From assembly GCA_951812535.1 (NCBI GenBank), contig CATOSK010000005.1:1-64000 (forward strand): a DNA stretch of 64,000 nt. The letters are read 5' to 3'. Under the pieces are notes generated by a model. The model saw nothing but the letters and a program-made list of their open reading frames with translations. It was not told the origin of the DNA and searched no databases. This DNA is from an uncultured Dehalococcoidia bacterium. GTDB lineage: Bacteria; Chloroflexota; Dehalococcoidia; Lucifugimonadales; UBA3495. The position numbers and the translations under genes are program-made. Of this stretch, positions 1 to 7,715 are shown piece by piece (the stretch's first letter is position 1; each line of letters begins with the position of its first letter).

Positions 1-350
1 GGCCCGCCGCTCTGATATTCCCAGGACCGACCGGACGTGTTGGACGCAGTGACGGCGACGTGCATGGCTCGGAAGTTTCCCTCCGCGGCTTCCTTGAGAA
101 TCTGGTTGTCCAGGGCCAGTTCCGCCACCGCCCGCTTGAGCCGGACGTTCTCCGTCTCCCGCTGCTTCAGGCGCCGGGCTTGGTCCACCCTAAGACCGCC
201 GCACTCGGACCGCCAGCAGTGGAAGGTCTGCTCCGAGACCCCGATGTGCCGGCTGGCTTCAGCCACGGCGCTCCCCGAGGCAATCACCACCTCCGCCTCC
301 CTCAGCTTGTTTATGATCTCCTCAGGGGTGTGTTTCCTCTTTGGCGTCTC
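1..350 (-). pseudogene. IS3-family transposase OrfA, cut by window edge, start codon lost
   Basis: Reading the minus strand from about 350 down to 1 gives a typical IS3/IS407-group OrfA: a KRKHTPEEIINKLREAEV start region, a helix-turn-helix (VAEASRHIGVSEQTFHCWR), then the leucine-zipper-like stretch ending ALDNQILKEAAEGNF. OrfA binds the element ends and is normally fused to the OrfB DDE integrase by frameshifting; OrfB would lie beyond the left edge. A TGA lies in frame at 351-353 and the only nearby ATG (352-354) is in another frame, so the start appears destroyed by a small indel. After GNF the sequence no longer resembles the usual OrfA end. I am sure of the family and less sure that it is dead. 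Confidence 0.8.
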
Positions 351-388
351 TCATCCCCCGGTTTAGTGACCCGCAAAACCAGCGCAAT

Positions 389-409
389 GGCTGGTACAGA
401 AAATGGGGC
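389..409. repeat. Transposon-end-like 21-mer, second copy at 19241-19261
   Basis: GGCTGGTACAGAAAATGGGG plus C lies just outside the OrfA remnant. A copy with 19 of 21 bases identical lies at 19241-19261, beside another transposase remnant. The position next to transposase genes suggests an insertion-sequence terminus, but the matching opposite end was not found. Confidence 0.35.
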
Positions 410-424
410 CAGGCCAACGAGAAT

Positions 425-492
425 ATCGGAGGCAGGGAGAATGTCGGAGGCAGGTCACTTTCCTATTGCAAAGCCACTATTTGCAAAGCCAC
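425..492. repeat. Two short direct-repeat pairs upstream of the membrane-protein gene
   Basis: TCGGAGGCAGG occurs at 425-435 and 444-454, and TTGCAAAGCCAC at 466-477 and 481-492. The spacings of 19 and 15 bp place repeats on similar helix faces. They could be regulator sites for the gene at 575 or scars left by the neighbouring IS. Confidence 0.4.
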
Positions 493-574
493 CATTCTGG
501 CGTCAGGATATGTCCCAGGAGGGGTTGAACCCAATTTGATCCCTCTAATGACGTCACATGAAGGAGGTTCAAAC

Positions 575-1255
575 ATGGGCACCATATCCGTCAACCGGCT
601 AGCGGGTCTGTCCCTCATATTCGGCCCGATAATCGCCTTCGTGTTTTTTCTCTTGGAGCCGGGCGGCCTACTGATAGACAGCGCCGACGTGTCGGACCCC
701 GTTGGCTCCATAACCGCCAAGGGCGCCAACGCTGTGCTGGCCAAGGTAACCAACATCGGTATAATTCTTGGCCTGGCCATAATACTCTCGGGCCTCTACG
801 CGCTCATGCGGAACGTAACCCTGCAGGGCAACGGCAAGGCGCTAGTCCAGATGGGCTTCTTCATGATCTTCGTAGGACTGACCGGATGGATTCTCGCCAG
901 CGGCATGGACTTCATTCTGGCCGATGTCCAAACCAGTGCCCAGATCCCGGAAACCGTTCCCGTCTACTACGTCGGCTCGGCTCTCCTCTACGCGGGCGGG
1001 ATCGCGCTTGGGTTTGGAGGCTTCATTTTCGCGTTGGGCCTCTCCACGAGAGAAGACTTCAACCGGATAATCTCCCTCTTGGCCGCCCTGGTCAGTCTGG
1101 CCGTAATGGTCTTTTTCATATTAGCCGTACTCAACAACGACGACCGCGACACCTTTATCAGTTTGGCCCGAGGCTTCTACGTGCTGCTGGTTATCTGGTA
1201 TGGATATCTGGGCGTCGTACTGATGAACAGACCCGATCCTGACCTGTGGCAGTAG
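575..1255 (+). CDS. Six-helix integral membrane protein of unknown function
   Basis: This 226-residue protein has about six hydrophobic segments (roughly residues 7-25, 57-76, 88-112, 128-155, 163-185 and 196-215) separated by short polar loops. I chose ATG 575 because AAGGAGG at 561-567 sits eight bases upstream; the frame stays open much further upstream, but that part is not protein-like. There is no recognisable catalytic motif and I cannot assign a family. The gene stands alone, followed by a strong hairpin, so it is probably monocistronic. Confidence 0.75.
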   Translation: MGTISVNRLAGLSLIFGPIIAFVFFLLEPGGLLIDSADVSDPVGSITAKGANAVLAKVTNIGIILGLAIILSGLYALMRNVTLQGNGKALVQMGFFMIFVGLTGWILASGMDFILADVQTSAQIPETVPVYYVGSALLYAGGIALGFGGFIFALGLSTREDFNRIISLLAALVSLAVMVFFILAVLNNDDRDTFISLARGFYVLLVIWYGYLGVVLMNRPDPDLWQ

Positions 1256-1274
1256 ACTGGGGAAAGGACTTGCC

Positions 1275-1306
1275 AGCGGCCGTCCTGAAATCAAGGGACG
1301 GCCGCT
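1275..1306 (+). terminator. Perfect 11-bp hairpin after the membrane-protein gene
   Basis: AGCGGCCGTCC (1275-1285) pairs with GGACGGCCGCT (1296-1306) around a 10-nt loop, 20 bases after the stop. No U-run follows, so termination is inferred from position and stem strength. Confidence 0.55.
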
Positions 1307-1567
1307 GCTCGCGTGCAGCTACTCGAGCGAACCCGGCCCACAGATCCCGCTCCAACACCGGTCGGACTAACATAGAGAGTGGTACAACCACTGGGGGCAG
1401 GCCAGGGGATAATGTCCAGTGCTTTCGGTGCATACCGAAGAGTCGAGAGTGTATAATCAGGCGGCAAAGTACCGGAAAGGTCTCAGATCCGGCTGAGTGC
1501 TCAACCCCGGCAATCGGAGGATTTCCGCCACAGTTCGTGTTCAAGCCTCCTTCCAGGCAACGGCCAC

Positions 1568-1592
1568 AATCCGCCCAGGATGGCGGATTTTT
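1568..1592 (+). terminator. Intrinsic terminator with no gene directly upstream
   Basis: AATCCGCC (1568-1575) pairs with GGCGGATT (1582-1589), followed by TTT. The stem plus U-run is typical of a rho-independent terminator on the plus strand. Confidence 0.6.
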
Positions 1593-1925
1593 CGTGCCGG
1601 AGCTCTTATCCGATGCCCGGGCGTGTTGGGTCGGACGGGGCCTCCTCCCAATGACGTGACCGCCAATGGCCTGACTGCCGGGGGACTATTCACCAAGGAT
1701 GCGAGGACGCGCCATGGTTGGCAGAAGTAACCGGATATCGGGGTTTTGCGCCAGCTATTTCCATGGCCAGAATAGAGAGGAATGGAGACTTCAAAGAACA
1801 GACTTCAAAACAGGACCTGAGAGCCAGCGGGAGACCATAATATTCGCAGAAGGCGAATCTCCTTCCCTGGCAAAACCCGGCTATACTTTCCCGGGGACCA
1901 ATAATCCAACCTGAAAGGATAAGCA

Positions 1926-2540
1926 ATGATTTACGAAGTCCGCACCTACACCTTGGAACCGGGCACGGTGGGCCAGTTCGAGGAGAGCTTTGCCGAAGCC
2001 CTTCCTCATCGGGAGAAGTATTCGCCCCTGGCCGCGTTCTGGCACACTGACATCGGGGTGCTCAACCAGGTCATACACGTCTGGCCCTACGAGAACCTTC
2101 TGGAGCGGGAGACCATCCGCGCCGAAGCCGTCCAAGACCCCAATTGGCCGCCCCGCGACACCAGCATGGTCATGGATATGCAGTCGGAAATCTGGAACCC
2201 GGCGTCCTTCATGCGGCCCATGGGCGGCGGCCAGGAACTGGGCAACGTCTATGAAATGCGCATCTACACCTACAAGCCGGGGTCAATCCCCGAACTGCTC
2301 AGCCGTTGGGAAAAGGCCCTGCCCTGGCGGGAGCAGTTCTCCCCCTGCGCGGCCGCCATGTACTCCGAGTTGGGCGGGCTTAACCGCTGGATGCATATCT
2401 GGCCCTACAAGGACCTGAACCACCGGGACGAAACCAGGAAAGCCTCCAGCGGGACGCCCAACTGGCCGTCCGGCGCGCCGGGCCGCATCCGGCAGGAGAA
2501 CAAAATCATGCTGCCGGCCTCCTTCTCTCCGATGCGTTAG
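1926..2540 (+). CDS. NIPSNAP family protein, two-domain
   Basis: This 204-residue protein holds two tandem NIPSNAP-type alpha/beta-barrel (ferredoxin-like) domains, about residues 1-100 and 105-204. Each opens with a YEVRTYTLEPGTV / YEMRIYTYKPGSI strand and contains an HVWPYENL / HIWPYKDL motif. The family is widespread in catabolic gene sets; its bacterial biochemical role is unsettled, so I do not assign a reaction. AAAGGATAAGC precedes the ATG as ribosome-binding site. There is no signal peptide, so it is cytoplasmic. It stands alone, separated from the decarboxylase gene by a long hairpin. Confidence 0.9.
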   Translation: MIYEVRTYTLEPGTVGQFEESFAEALPHREKYSPLAAFWHTDIGVLNQVIHVWPYENLLERETIRAEAVQDPNWPPRDTSMVMDMQSEIWNPASFMRPMGGGQELGNVYEMRIYTYKPGSIPELLSRWEKALPWREQFSPCAAAMYSELGGLNRWMHIWPYKDLNHRDETRKASSGTPNWPSGAPGRIRQENKIMLPASFSPMR

Positions 2541-2559
2541 GTACCAGCGAGCTCTTCTT

Positions 2560-2603
2560 CTCCGCATCTCTGCGGAAAAGCAACGAACCGCAGAGACGCG
2601 GAG
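2560..2603. terminator. 16-bp hairpin between NIPSNAP and nspC
   Basis: CTCCGCATCTCTGCGG (2560-2575) pairs with CCGCAGAGACGCGGAG (2588-2603) with a single mismatch. It lies 20 bases after the NIPSNAP stop and ends 23 bases before the nspC start. It may terminate NIPSNAP transcription or act as a leader structure for nspC; there is no U-run. Confidence 0.5.
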
Positions 2604-2626
2604 GGCAGGAGCAGCTTCTCCTTTAA

Positions 2627-3811
2627 ATGCAGATCGCCGGCCTCCTAGAATCCCTGGAAACACCCGCCTTCGTTTACGACGAGGCAACCGTTAGACAGTT
2701 GCTTGAATATGCCCAACCGATACGGTCCCGCAGTGACTGCCAAGTCCTGTATTCCCTGAAGCCTCTCTCTCTCCCCGGGTTGCTTGAGTTTATGGCTCCC
2801 CACCTGGACGGGTTTGCCATTAGCTCGCTGTTCGAGGCGCGGCTGGCGCGCCCGGCGCTTGAGTGCTGCGAGACCGGGCCGGGGACGCTGCATCTGACCA
2901 CACCAGGCATCCGGCCCAATGATGTGGCGGAACTTGGGAGGTTGTGCGACTACATATCCTTCAACTCGGTGGGGCAATGGAACCGGCACCGGGATGCGCT
3001 GGAGGGGAAGGTCAGCTGTGGGTTGCGGGTCAATCCGGGCCTGTCGTTTCTGGACGATGAGCGATACGACCCTTGCCGCCCCAATTCCAAGCTGGGCGTG
3101 CCCCTGGAAGAGATAGCCGTCCTGGCCGCCGGTGGCGGGAACCCGTTTGATGGACTGGAAGGGTTGCTGGTACACACCAACTGCGATTCCAACGATTTCA
3201 CCCAACTGGAAGAAACGGTGGACCGGCTCCACACTGAAGTTAGCGGACTGCTGCGCCGGGTCAGTTGGATCAACCTGGGAGGCGGGTATTTGTTCGAGAA
3301 TTCGCCCGACCTGTCACCCCTTTACCGGGCGGCCGAGTTCCTGCAATCCAACTACGGGCTGGGGGTGATCATTGAGCCAGGAGCGGCTTTCGTTCGTTCC
3401 GCGGGCTACATCGTTGCCACAGTGCTGGATATCTTCACCAACAGCGCAAGGAACATTGCCGTGCTGGACACTACCGTGAACCATATGCCGGAAGTGTTCG
3501 AGTACGACTTTGAGCCGGATGTAGTGGGCCACGACGACAAGGGGAAATGGGAATACACTCTGGCTGGCTGCACCTGCCTGGCGGGCGATTTATTCGGGGA
3601 GTACCGCTTTCACCAACCCCTTGAGGTTGGGGACAAGGTGGTGTTCTGCAACGCCGGGGCCTACACCATGACCAAGGCCCATACGTTCAACGGGGTCAAT
3701 CTCCCGGCGATTTATGCCCTGAACGAGGCGCGCACCCTGGAGCTGAAGCAGCGGTCCTCCTACGCTGATTACGCCGCACGGTGGGGGGCTCATGCCGCCA
3801 GCACTGTTTGA
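2627..3811 (+). CDS. nspC: Carboxynorspermidine/carboxyspermidine decarboxylase
   Basis: The 394-residue protein is a fold-type III PLP decarboxylase that removes the carboxyl group from carboxy(nor)spermidine, the last step of the polyamine route that does not use decarboxylated SAM. Seen: TPAFVYDE start, YSLKPLS with the likely PLP lysine (about residue 45), CGLRVNPG, the NspC signature YDPCRPNSKLGVP, INLGGGYLF, VIIEPGAAFVRSAGYI, CTCLAGDLFGEY and FNGVNLPAIY. The length is normal for the family. The DUF3326 gene overlaps its 3' end by 20 bp, so the two are co-translated. No carboxynorspermidine dehydrogenase gene is in the window. Confidence 0.92.
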   Translation: MQIAGLLESLETPAFVYDEATVRQLLEYAQPIRSRSDCQVLYSLKPLSLPGLLEFMAPHLDGFAISSLFEARLARPALECCETGPGTLHLTTPGIRPNDVAELGRLCDYISFNSVGQWNRHRDALEGKVSCGLRVNPGLSFLDDERYDPCRPNSKLGVPLEEIAVLAAGGGNPFDGLEGLLVHTNCDSNDFTQLEETVDRLHTEVSGLLRRVSWINLGGGYLFENSPDLSPLYRAAEFLQSNYGLGVIIEPGAAFVRSAGYIVATVLDIFTNSARNIAVLDTTVNHMPEVFEYDFEPDVVGHDDKGKWEYTLAGCTCLAGDLFGEYRFHQPLEVGDKVVFCNAGAYTMTKAHTFNGVNLPAIYALNEARTLELKQRSSYADYAARWGAHAASTV

Positions 3812-5156
3812 GCGCGAGCTGATTATCCCCACGGCTTCAACCCACGGGAACCTGGTGGAAGCCCTGGGCCGGGCGGTTACAGCCCAAATTGGGGAAGGCG
3901 AGATCCCAATCCGGCTGGCCGTAACCACCTCCGCCGAAGAGAGTTACCACTGCGAAATGGGCTTGTTGTCCGGCCTGGAGCCCATGAAAGGGTCCGGGTG
4001 GAACCGGCCAAAGCCGGAGGCCCTCTTCCGATTCGTTCGGCGGCCGGTGGAGAATACGCTGGGCTTCAACGCCGTCCTGCTGGTCCCCACCGGAATCGGG
4101 GCGGAAATCGGGGGCCATGCCGGGGACGCCGCCCCGGTAGCCTCGCTGCTGGCCTCCGTTTGCGACACGCTGATAACCCATCCCAACGTGGTAAACGCCT
4201 CGGACATAATAGACCTGCCCGCCAATGCCCTGTACGTGGAAGGCAGCGTCATCACTCGACTGCTGCTGGGGACCCTGGGTTTGCAACGGGCCCGCAACAA
4301 CCGCCTGCTGGTGGTCATCGGGCACCACGAGGACGAGCTGTTTACCCACGCCGCCATCAACTCGGTCAACGCGGCCCGGTCATCCTATGGGCTGACCGTA
4401 TCGCGGATAATCCAACTGGGACCCGAATTTGAGATGGATTCCTGTTACACCGGGTCGGGTCGGGCCGCCGGCCGGGTGCGAGGGCCGGATTGCCTGTTTG
4501 AAGCGTTGGACGAGTACGCCGGCCAATATGATGCGGTGGCGATAACTTCGCAGATCATGGTTCCGCCAGGTTACCACGCCGACTACTTCAACGGCATGGG
4601 AGCAATGGTGAACCCCTGGGGCGGAGTGGAGGCCATGCTGACCCACGCTGTTTCCGCCATTTACGACGTTCCCTCGGCCCATTCACCGATGCTGGAAACC
4701 CAGGAAATCGCCAACGAAGACCCGGGAATCGTTGACCCCCGGATGGCTGCCGAAGCAGTATCCCTGGCCCTGCTGCAATGTATTCTGAAAGGCTTGCAGG
4801 AAAGCCCCAGGATCATCACCGGCGCAAGCGGGATGGTGCATCACAGCGTCCTCACCGCCGCAGACGTTTCCTGCTTGGTAATACCCGACGGCTGCATCGG
4901 CCTGCCCACGCTGGGCGCGCTGGAGCAGGGGATACCCGTGGTTGCGGTCCGGGAAAATCGCAACCTGATGCGGAACGACCTGGCCGCTCTGCCCTGGGCG
5001 AAGGGACAGTTTCACCGGGTCGAAAACTATTGGGAGGCCGCCGGGGTAATGGCGGCGATGCGAGCCGGAATCAACCCGGCATCGGTGCGGCGTCCGATCC
5101 TGCCTTCAAGGGCGGAACGCTGGACCGGAGGGGCTGATGAAGCGAAGGCGCGCTGA
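3792..5156 (+). CDS. DUF3326 domain-containing protein
   Basis: The 454-residue protein matches the DUF3326 type best known from cyanobacteria. The core begins near residue 95 with LLVPTGIGAEIGGHAGDA, then ASVCDTLITHPNVVNASD and ANALYVEGS; later come NPWGGVEAMLTH and LTAADVSCLVIPDGCIGLPT. The first 90 residues are an extra N-terminal segment. No reaction is known to me for the family. The ATG overlaps nspC by 20 bp, so translation is coupled and a role linked to polyamines is plausible but inferred. A strong terminator follows. Confidence 0.85.
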   Translation: MPPALFERELIIPTASTHGNLVEALGRAVTAQIGEGEIPIRLAVTTSAEESYHCEMGLLSGLEPMKGSGWNRPKPEALFRFVRRPVENTLGFNAVLLVPTGIGAEIGGHAGDAAPVASLLASVCDTLITHPNVVNASDIIDLPANALYVEGSVITRLLLGTLGLQRARNNRLLVVIGHHEDELFTHAAINSVNAARSSYGLTVSRIIQLGPEFEMDSCYTGSGRAAGRVRGPDCLFEALDEYAGQYDAVAITSQIMVPPGYHADYFNGMGAMVNPWGGVEAMLTHAVSAIYDVPSAHSPMLETQEIANEDPGIVDPRMAAEAVSLALLQCILKGLQESPRIITGASGMVHHSVLTAADVSCLVIPDGCIGLPTLGALEQGIPVVAVRENRNLMRNDLAALPWAKGQFHRVENYWEAAGVMAAMRAGINPASVRRPILPSRAERWTGGADEAKAR

Positions 5157-5182
5157 ACGACAAGGGGGCCAAACTACCGAAG

Positions 5183-5206
5183 GGGGACGCTTGCGTCCCC
5201 GGTTTT
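5183..5206 (+). terminator. Terminator of the nspC-DUF3326 operon
   Basis: GGGGACGC (5183-5190) pairs with GCGTCCCC (5193-5200), followed by GGTTTTGTT. It lies 27 bases after the DUF3326 stop. Confidence 0.8.
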
Positions 5207-5254
5207 GTTCAACGGAACATTGACCTTTTCCGCGGCGTCACTGTTCGGGCAGGA

Positions 5255-5533
5255 CTAGCCGGGCAGCAGACCGTCCCCGATAAATATATGTTCAGCCTCT
5301 TCCAGGGTCAGGTCCGACTCAGGCAGGATCAGGTCCGATTCCACGAGTTCCTCTACGGGCACCTCGGCGCCCTTGCCCCTGACCAGGTCGAGCATTTCCT
5401 TCAGCAGCAGGTTGAAGTTCTCTTCATCTTCGGATTCCACCGCTTCCACCAACCGGTTGTCAATGTCGTTGAGGTCGTCAAGGACCGCACCCGGCACATT
5501 GAACTGACCTTCACCGAGAATGCGAACAATCAT
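5255..5533 (-). CDS. pspAA: PspA-associated protein PspAA
   Basis: The 92-residue acidic protein has the features of PspA-associated domain proteins: MIVRILGEGQF start, a central acidic helix (NDIDNRLVEAVESEDEENF), SDLILPESD, and a C-terminal GDGLLPG. The family accompanies PspA in actinobacteria and Chloroflexota, where it is thought to act with PspA at the membrane. It starts 17 bases after the pspA stop, so the two form an operon in the usual order. Confidence 0.9.
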   Translation of the reverse strand: MIVRILGEGQFNVPGAVLDDLNDIDNRLVEAVESEDEENFNLLLKEMLDLVRGKGAEVPVEELVESDLILPESDLTLEEAEHIFIGDGLLPG

Positions 5534-5550
5534 GGCTAATTCTCTGCCCC

Positions 5551-6342
5551 CTATTCGGATTGAGAGGGACGCTCCGCTCGGAGAGCGGACAGTTCATCAT
5601 CCACGCTGGGTTGGCCCGGCGGCAGCGACCTGGGTTCCTCCCCGCCGGGAGGGCTGATGCCTTTCAGAGCGGCCAACTCTGCCTCTACGCCCGCGGAAGT
5701 AGAAATCCGGGACAATTCCCGCTCGATATCGTCCTGTGGGCCGGTGATGTCGTCCAGGACACCGGTGGCGACCAGCTCGTCAATTGCGCCGGCCTTGGCC
5801 CGCATCTGGTCGGTCTTGTTCTCGGCACGCTGCACGGCCAGAGAAATGTCTCCCATCTCTTCGGATATGCCGCCGAGGGCGGAGCCGATACGGACCTGGG
5901 CCTGGGCCGCCGAGTACTGGGCCTTGATGATTTCCTTCTTGTTGCGGAAAGCGCTGACCTTGGCCTGGAGGCGCTGCTCGGCTACGGTCAACTTTTTCTG
6001 CTCCTGCTCCATACCCTCTATCTGTTCATCGAGCCCTTGCAGCTCCAACAATGCGTTCTGTTTGCGCTGCAGGGCCAAGCGCGCCAGGTCTTCCCGGTCG
6101 GCGTCCAGAGCCTGACGGGCCTGACGGTCCAGGCGGACAATGTCCTCCCTGACCTTGGCGGCTTGCTGTTGGATACGCCGCTTGGCGGTTACCATTTCCA
6201 CCACGCCGCGCTTCACGTTCTGGAGCATCTCCAACTGCTTCTCATACGAGTAATCCAGGGTTTCGCCGGGGTCTTCAGCGGAGTCAAGGATGCGGTTCAT
6301 CTTTGACTTAACAACAGTGGACATCCTGGAAAACATTCCCAT
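5551..6342 (-). CDS. pspA: PspA/IM30 family envelope-stress protein
   Basis: The 263-residue protein is a PspA/Vipp1 (ESCRT-III-like) membrane remodeller. Seen: the N-terminal amphipathic helix (MGMFSRMSTVVKSKMNRIL), the DPGETLDYSYEKQLEMLQNV signature, then long coiled-coil helices to about residue 200. The last 60 residues are a flexible Pro/Gly-rich tail (PPGGEEPRSLPPGQPS) longer than in E. coli PspA. Neighbours are a small membrane protein upstream and pspAA downstream, as in actinobacterial-type PSP loci. No PspF, PspB or PspC is present, so regulation differs from E. coli. Confidence 0.93.
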   Translation of the reverse strand: MGMFSRMSTVVKSKMNRILDSAEDPGETLDYSYEKQLEMLQNVKRGVVEMVTAKRRIQQQAAKVREDIVRLDRQARQALDADREDLARLALQRKQNALLELQGLDEQIEGMEQEQKKLTVAEQRLQAKVSAFRNKKEIIKAQYSAAQAQVRIGSALGGISEEMGDISLAVQRAENKTDQMRAKAGAIDELVATGVLDDITGPQDDIERELSRISTSAGVEAELAALKGISPPGGEEPRSLPPGQPSVDDELSALRAERPSQSE

Positions 6343-6431
6343 GTCTCATGCCTCAGTTTGGACTTTTACGGAAACTCCGGGTGTCAGAAACGGCGCATTC
6401 AGTCCCAAGCGTCAGGCCAGGGGCGACCACT

Positions 6432-6608
6432 TCAGTATCTGCTTTTCTTGCTGAAAATCGCCATCGCACCCATCACGATAGCAACAACAATGCAGACGGC
6501 GCCCAGGATCCAAAGCAGGAAATTCAGGATACCGGAAATCAGGAGTATCCCCAGGACCAGCAGGAATATGGCGATTAATATCCCGCCAAAACCTCCAGTT
6601 TGACCCAT
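6432..6608 (-). CDS. Small two-helix membrane protein upstream of pspA
   Basis: The 58-residue protein consists almost entirely of two hydrophobic segments (about residues 8-27 and 29-50) and a basic tail (FSKKSRY). I chose the ATG at 6606-6608 because GAGGTCAG precedes it at good spacing; the frame is open further upstream but without a good ribosome site. It ends 89 bases before pspA on the same strand and could be a membrane anchor or partner of PspA; this is inferred from position. Confidence 0.65.
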   Translation of the reverse strand: MGQTGGFGGILIAIFLLVLGILLISGILNFLLWILGAVCIVVAIVMGAMAIFSKKSRY

Positions 6609-7100
6609 CAACTGACCTCGCGAGCAAGCCGTCGTTTTCGGAGAAAACCACAAAGGGCCATGGTCCATTGCTCCAGTTCAACGATAGCTTGCCTGGCAAG
6701 CCGGGTCAAGGGAAGCTGGAGACAACGGATTCCCAAAACTCCCCCGGGGCCAATGGGGGATTTCCCAGGCGTACCGTGCTATCATCGGTGAAAGGCGCCC
6801 GCGGCCGGTCAGGTTTCAACTTGAAGAGCGGCGCGCGGTGGGGAACCCCCAACGTCGGACTCCGGCCAGAGCCCTCCACCATCCGGAGTTATTCCGGCTG
6901 GGAATCGGATTTCCTGGCCCCGCCGAAAGCGACAGGACCGGAGTTGGGTCAGCGTGACGATGGGGAGGGCCTGTTGACGAGGAAATTAGCGGCTCAAATG
7001 CCATGGAACGGTACCAGGCCAAAGGTCAGCAGGCAATTATAACCCCGTAGAACCGCCGGGGTTTTGCCAAGGGCCGTCCTCGGGCACAACTGATAGGGAG
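6609..7100. other. Divergent intergenic region between the PspA and DUF4178 units
   Basis: No gene seen. It must carry the promoters for both divergent units, but no clear consensus pair stood out. A hairpin (AACCCCG 7041-7047 with CGGGGTT 7057-7063, then TTG) lies 37 bases before the DUF4178 unit and could be an attenuator-like leader element. Confidence 0.4.
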
Positions 7101-7112
7101 ATGGCTGCTGCA

Positions 7113-7715
7113 ATGTTGCGTTCACTGTTCGGCAGGGGGAAGAAAAGACCGGATCCCAGCAATTCGCCGCCGGAAACCACTATCAGGGATTCGCAGGTCG
7201 GCGACGTGGTGGTGATACAGGGCCTGGCCCTGGAATATGACGACGCATACTTCGTTGTAGAGAACGTGCATCGCTACTGGGGCAACGGCGTCACCTGGCA
7301 TGAGTTGGTAGTGGCCGACGGCGACCGCCGGGTGTGGCTGGAGTGGTCCGACGACGGAACGGAACTTTTCATAACCGCCTCAGACAACCGGCGGCCGGTG
7401 TCGCCGGAAACCATCGGGTTGACCGAGGAAGAACTGATGAAGCTGGACGAGCAGCACTCCATTGACAGCTCGGTGGACATAGACGGGCAACGCTTTTTCT
7501 ACCGGAACAGTTTCGAGGCCTTTTATTTCAGGGACAACCGGCCCGACGATGGCGAGGGCTTCTATCTTTGGGAGTTCCTGTCGGAGGACGAGCGGACGAC
7601 CCTGGGGGTAACCAAGTTTGAGGGAATGCCTTTCGAAGCCCACTTCAGCGAGGTAATCCCCCCGGGAAACGTCACTCTTTACCCGGGAAAGCGACCTGAG
7701 CAAAGGAACCGGTGA
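7113..7715 (+). CDS. DUF4178 domain-containing protein
   Basis: The roughly 200-residue soluble protein has the DUF4178 pattern: a basic N-terminus (MLRSLFGRGKKRPDP), then a beta-rich domain with VGDVVVIQGLALEYDDAYFVV, TWHELVVADGDRRVWLEWSDDG and a C-terminal GFYLWEFLSEDERTTLGVTKFEG. ATG 7113 is preferred because the AGGGAG ribosome site directly abuts the alternative ATG at 7101. It overlaps the DUF350 gene by 4 bp (GTGA). DUF4178 and DUF350 genes are commonly linked with PspA-type and polyamine-type genes, which matches this neighbourhood. Function unknown. Confidence 0.85.
   Translation: MLRSLFGRGKKRPDPSNSPPETTIRDSQVGDVVVIQGLALEYDDAYFVVENVHRYWGNGVTWHELVVADGDRRVWLEWSDDGTELFITASDNRRPVSPETIGLTEEELMKLDEQHSIDSSVDIDGQRFFYRNSFEAFYFRDNRPDDGEGFYLWEFLSEDERTTLGVTKFEGMPFEAHFSEVIPPGNVTLYPGKRPEQRNR

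Larger units (their letters stand above)
1256..1925. other. 670-bp gap with a possible small RNA
   Basis: I see no convincing protein gene. TATAAT at 1452-1457 is followed about 110 bases later by a classic intrinsic terminator (1568-1592) on the same strand, so a short transcript of about 125-130 nt is possible. It matches no RNA family I recognise (not tRNA, SRP RNA or tmRNA), and no good -35 box was seen. The rest appears featureless apart from a TATACT-like box near 1882 before the NIPSNAP gene. Confidence 0.3.

Noticed and set aside
341-574. Long upstream extension of the membrane-protein frame
   Set aside because: The extension has no protein-like composition and crosses IS-end-like sequence; AAGGAGG at 561-567 fixes the start at 575.
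1480-1592. Possible tRNA or SRP RNA
   Set aside because: GTTCAAGCC resembles part of a T-arm, but no anticodon or acceptor stem could be folded by eye.
5560-6306. Plus-strand open frame opposite pspA
   Set aside because: It is a shadow of the coiled-coil pspA gene; Leu-rich composition only mirrors its codons.
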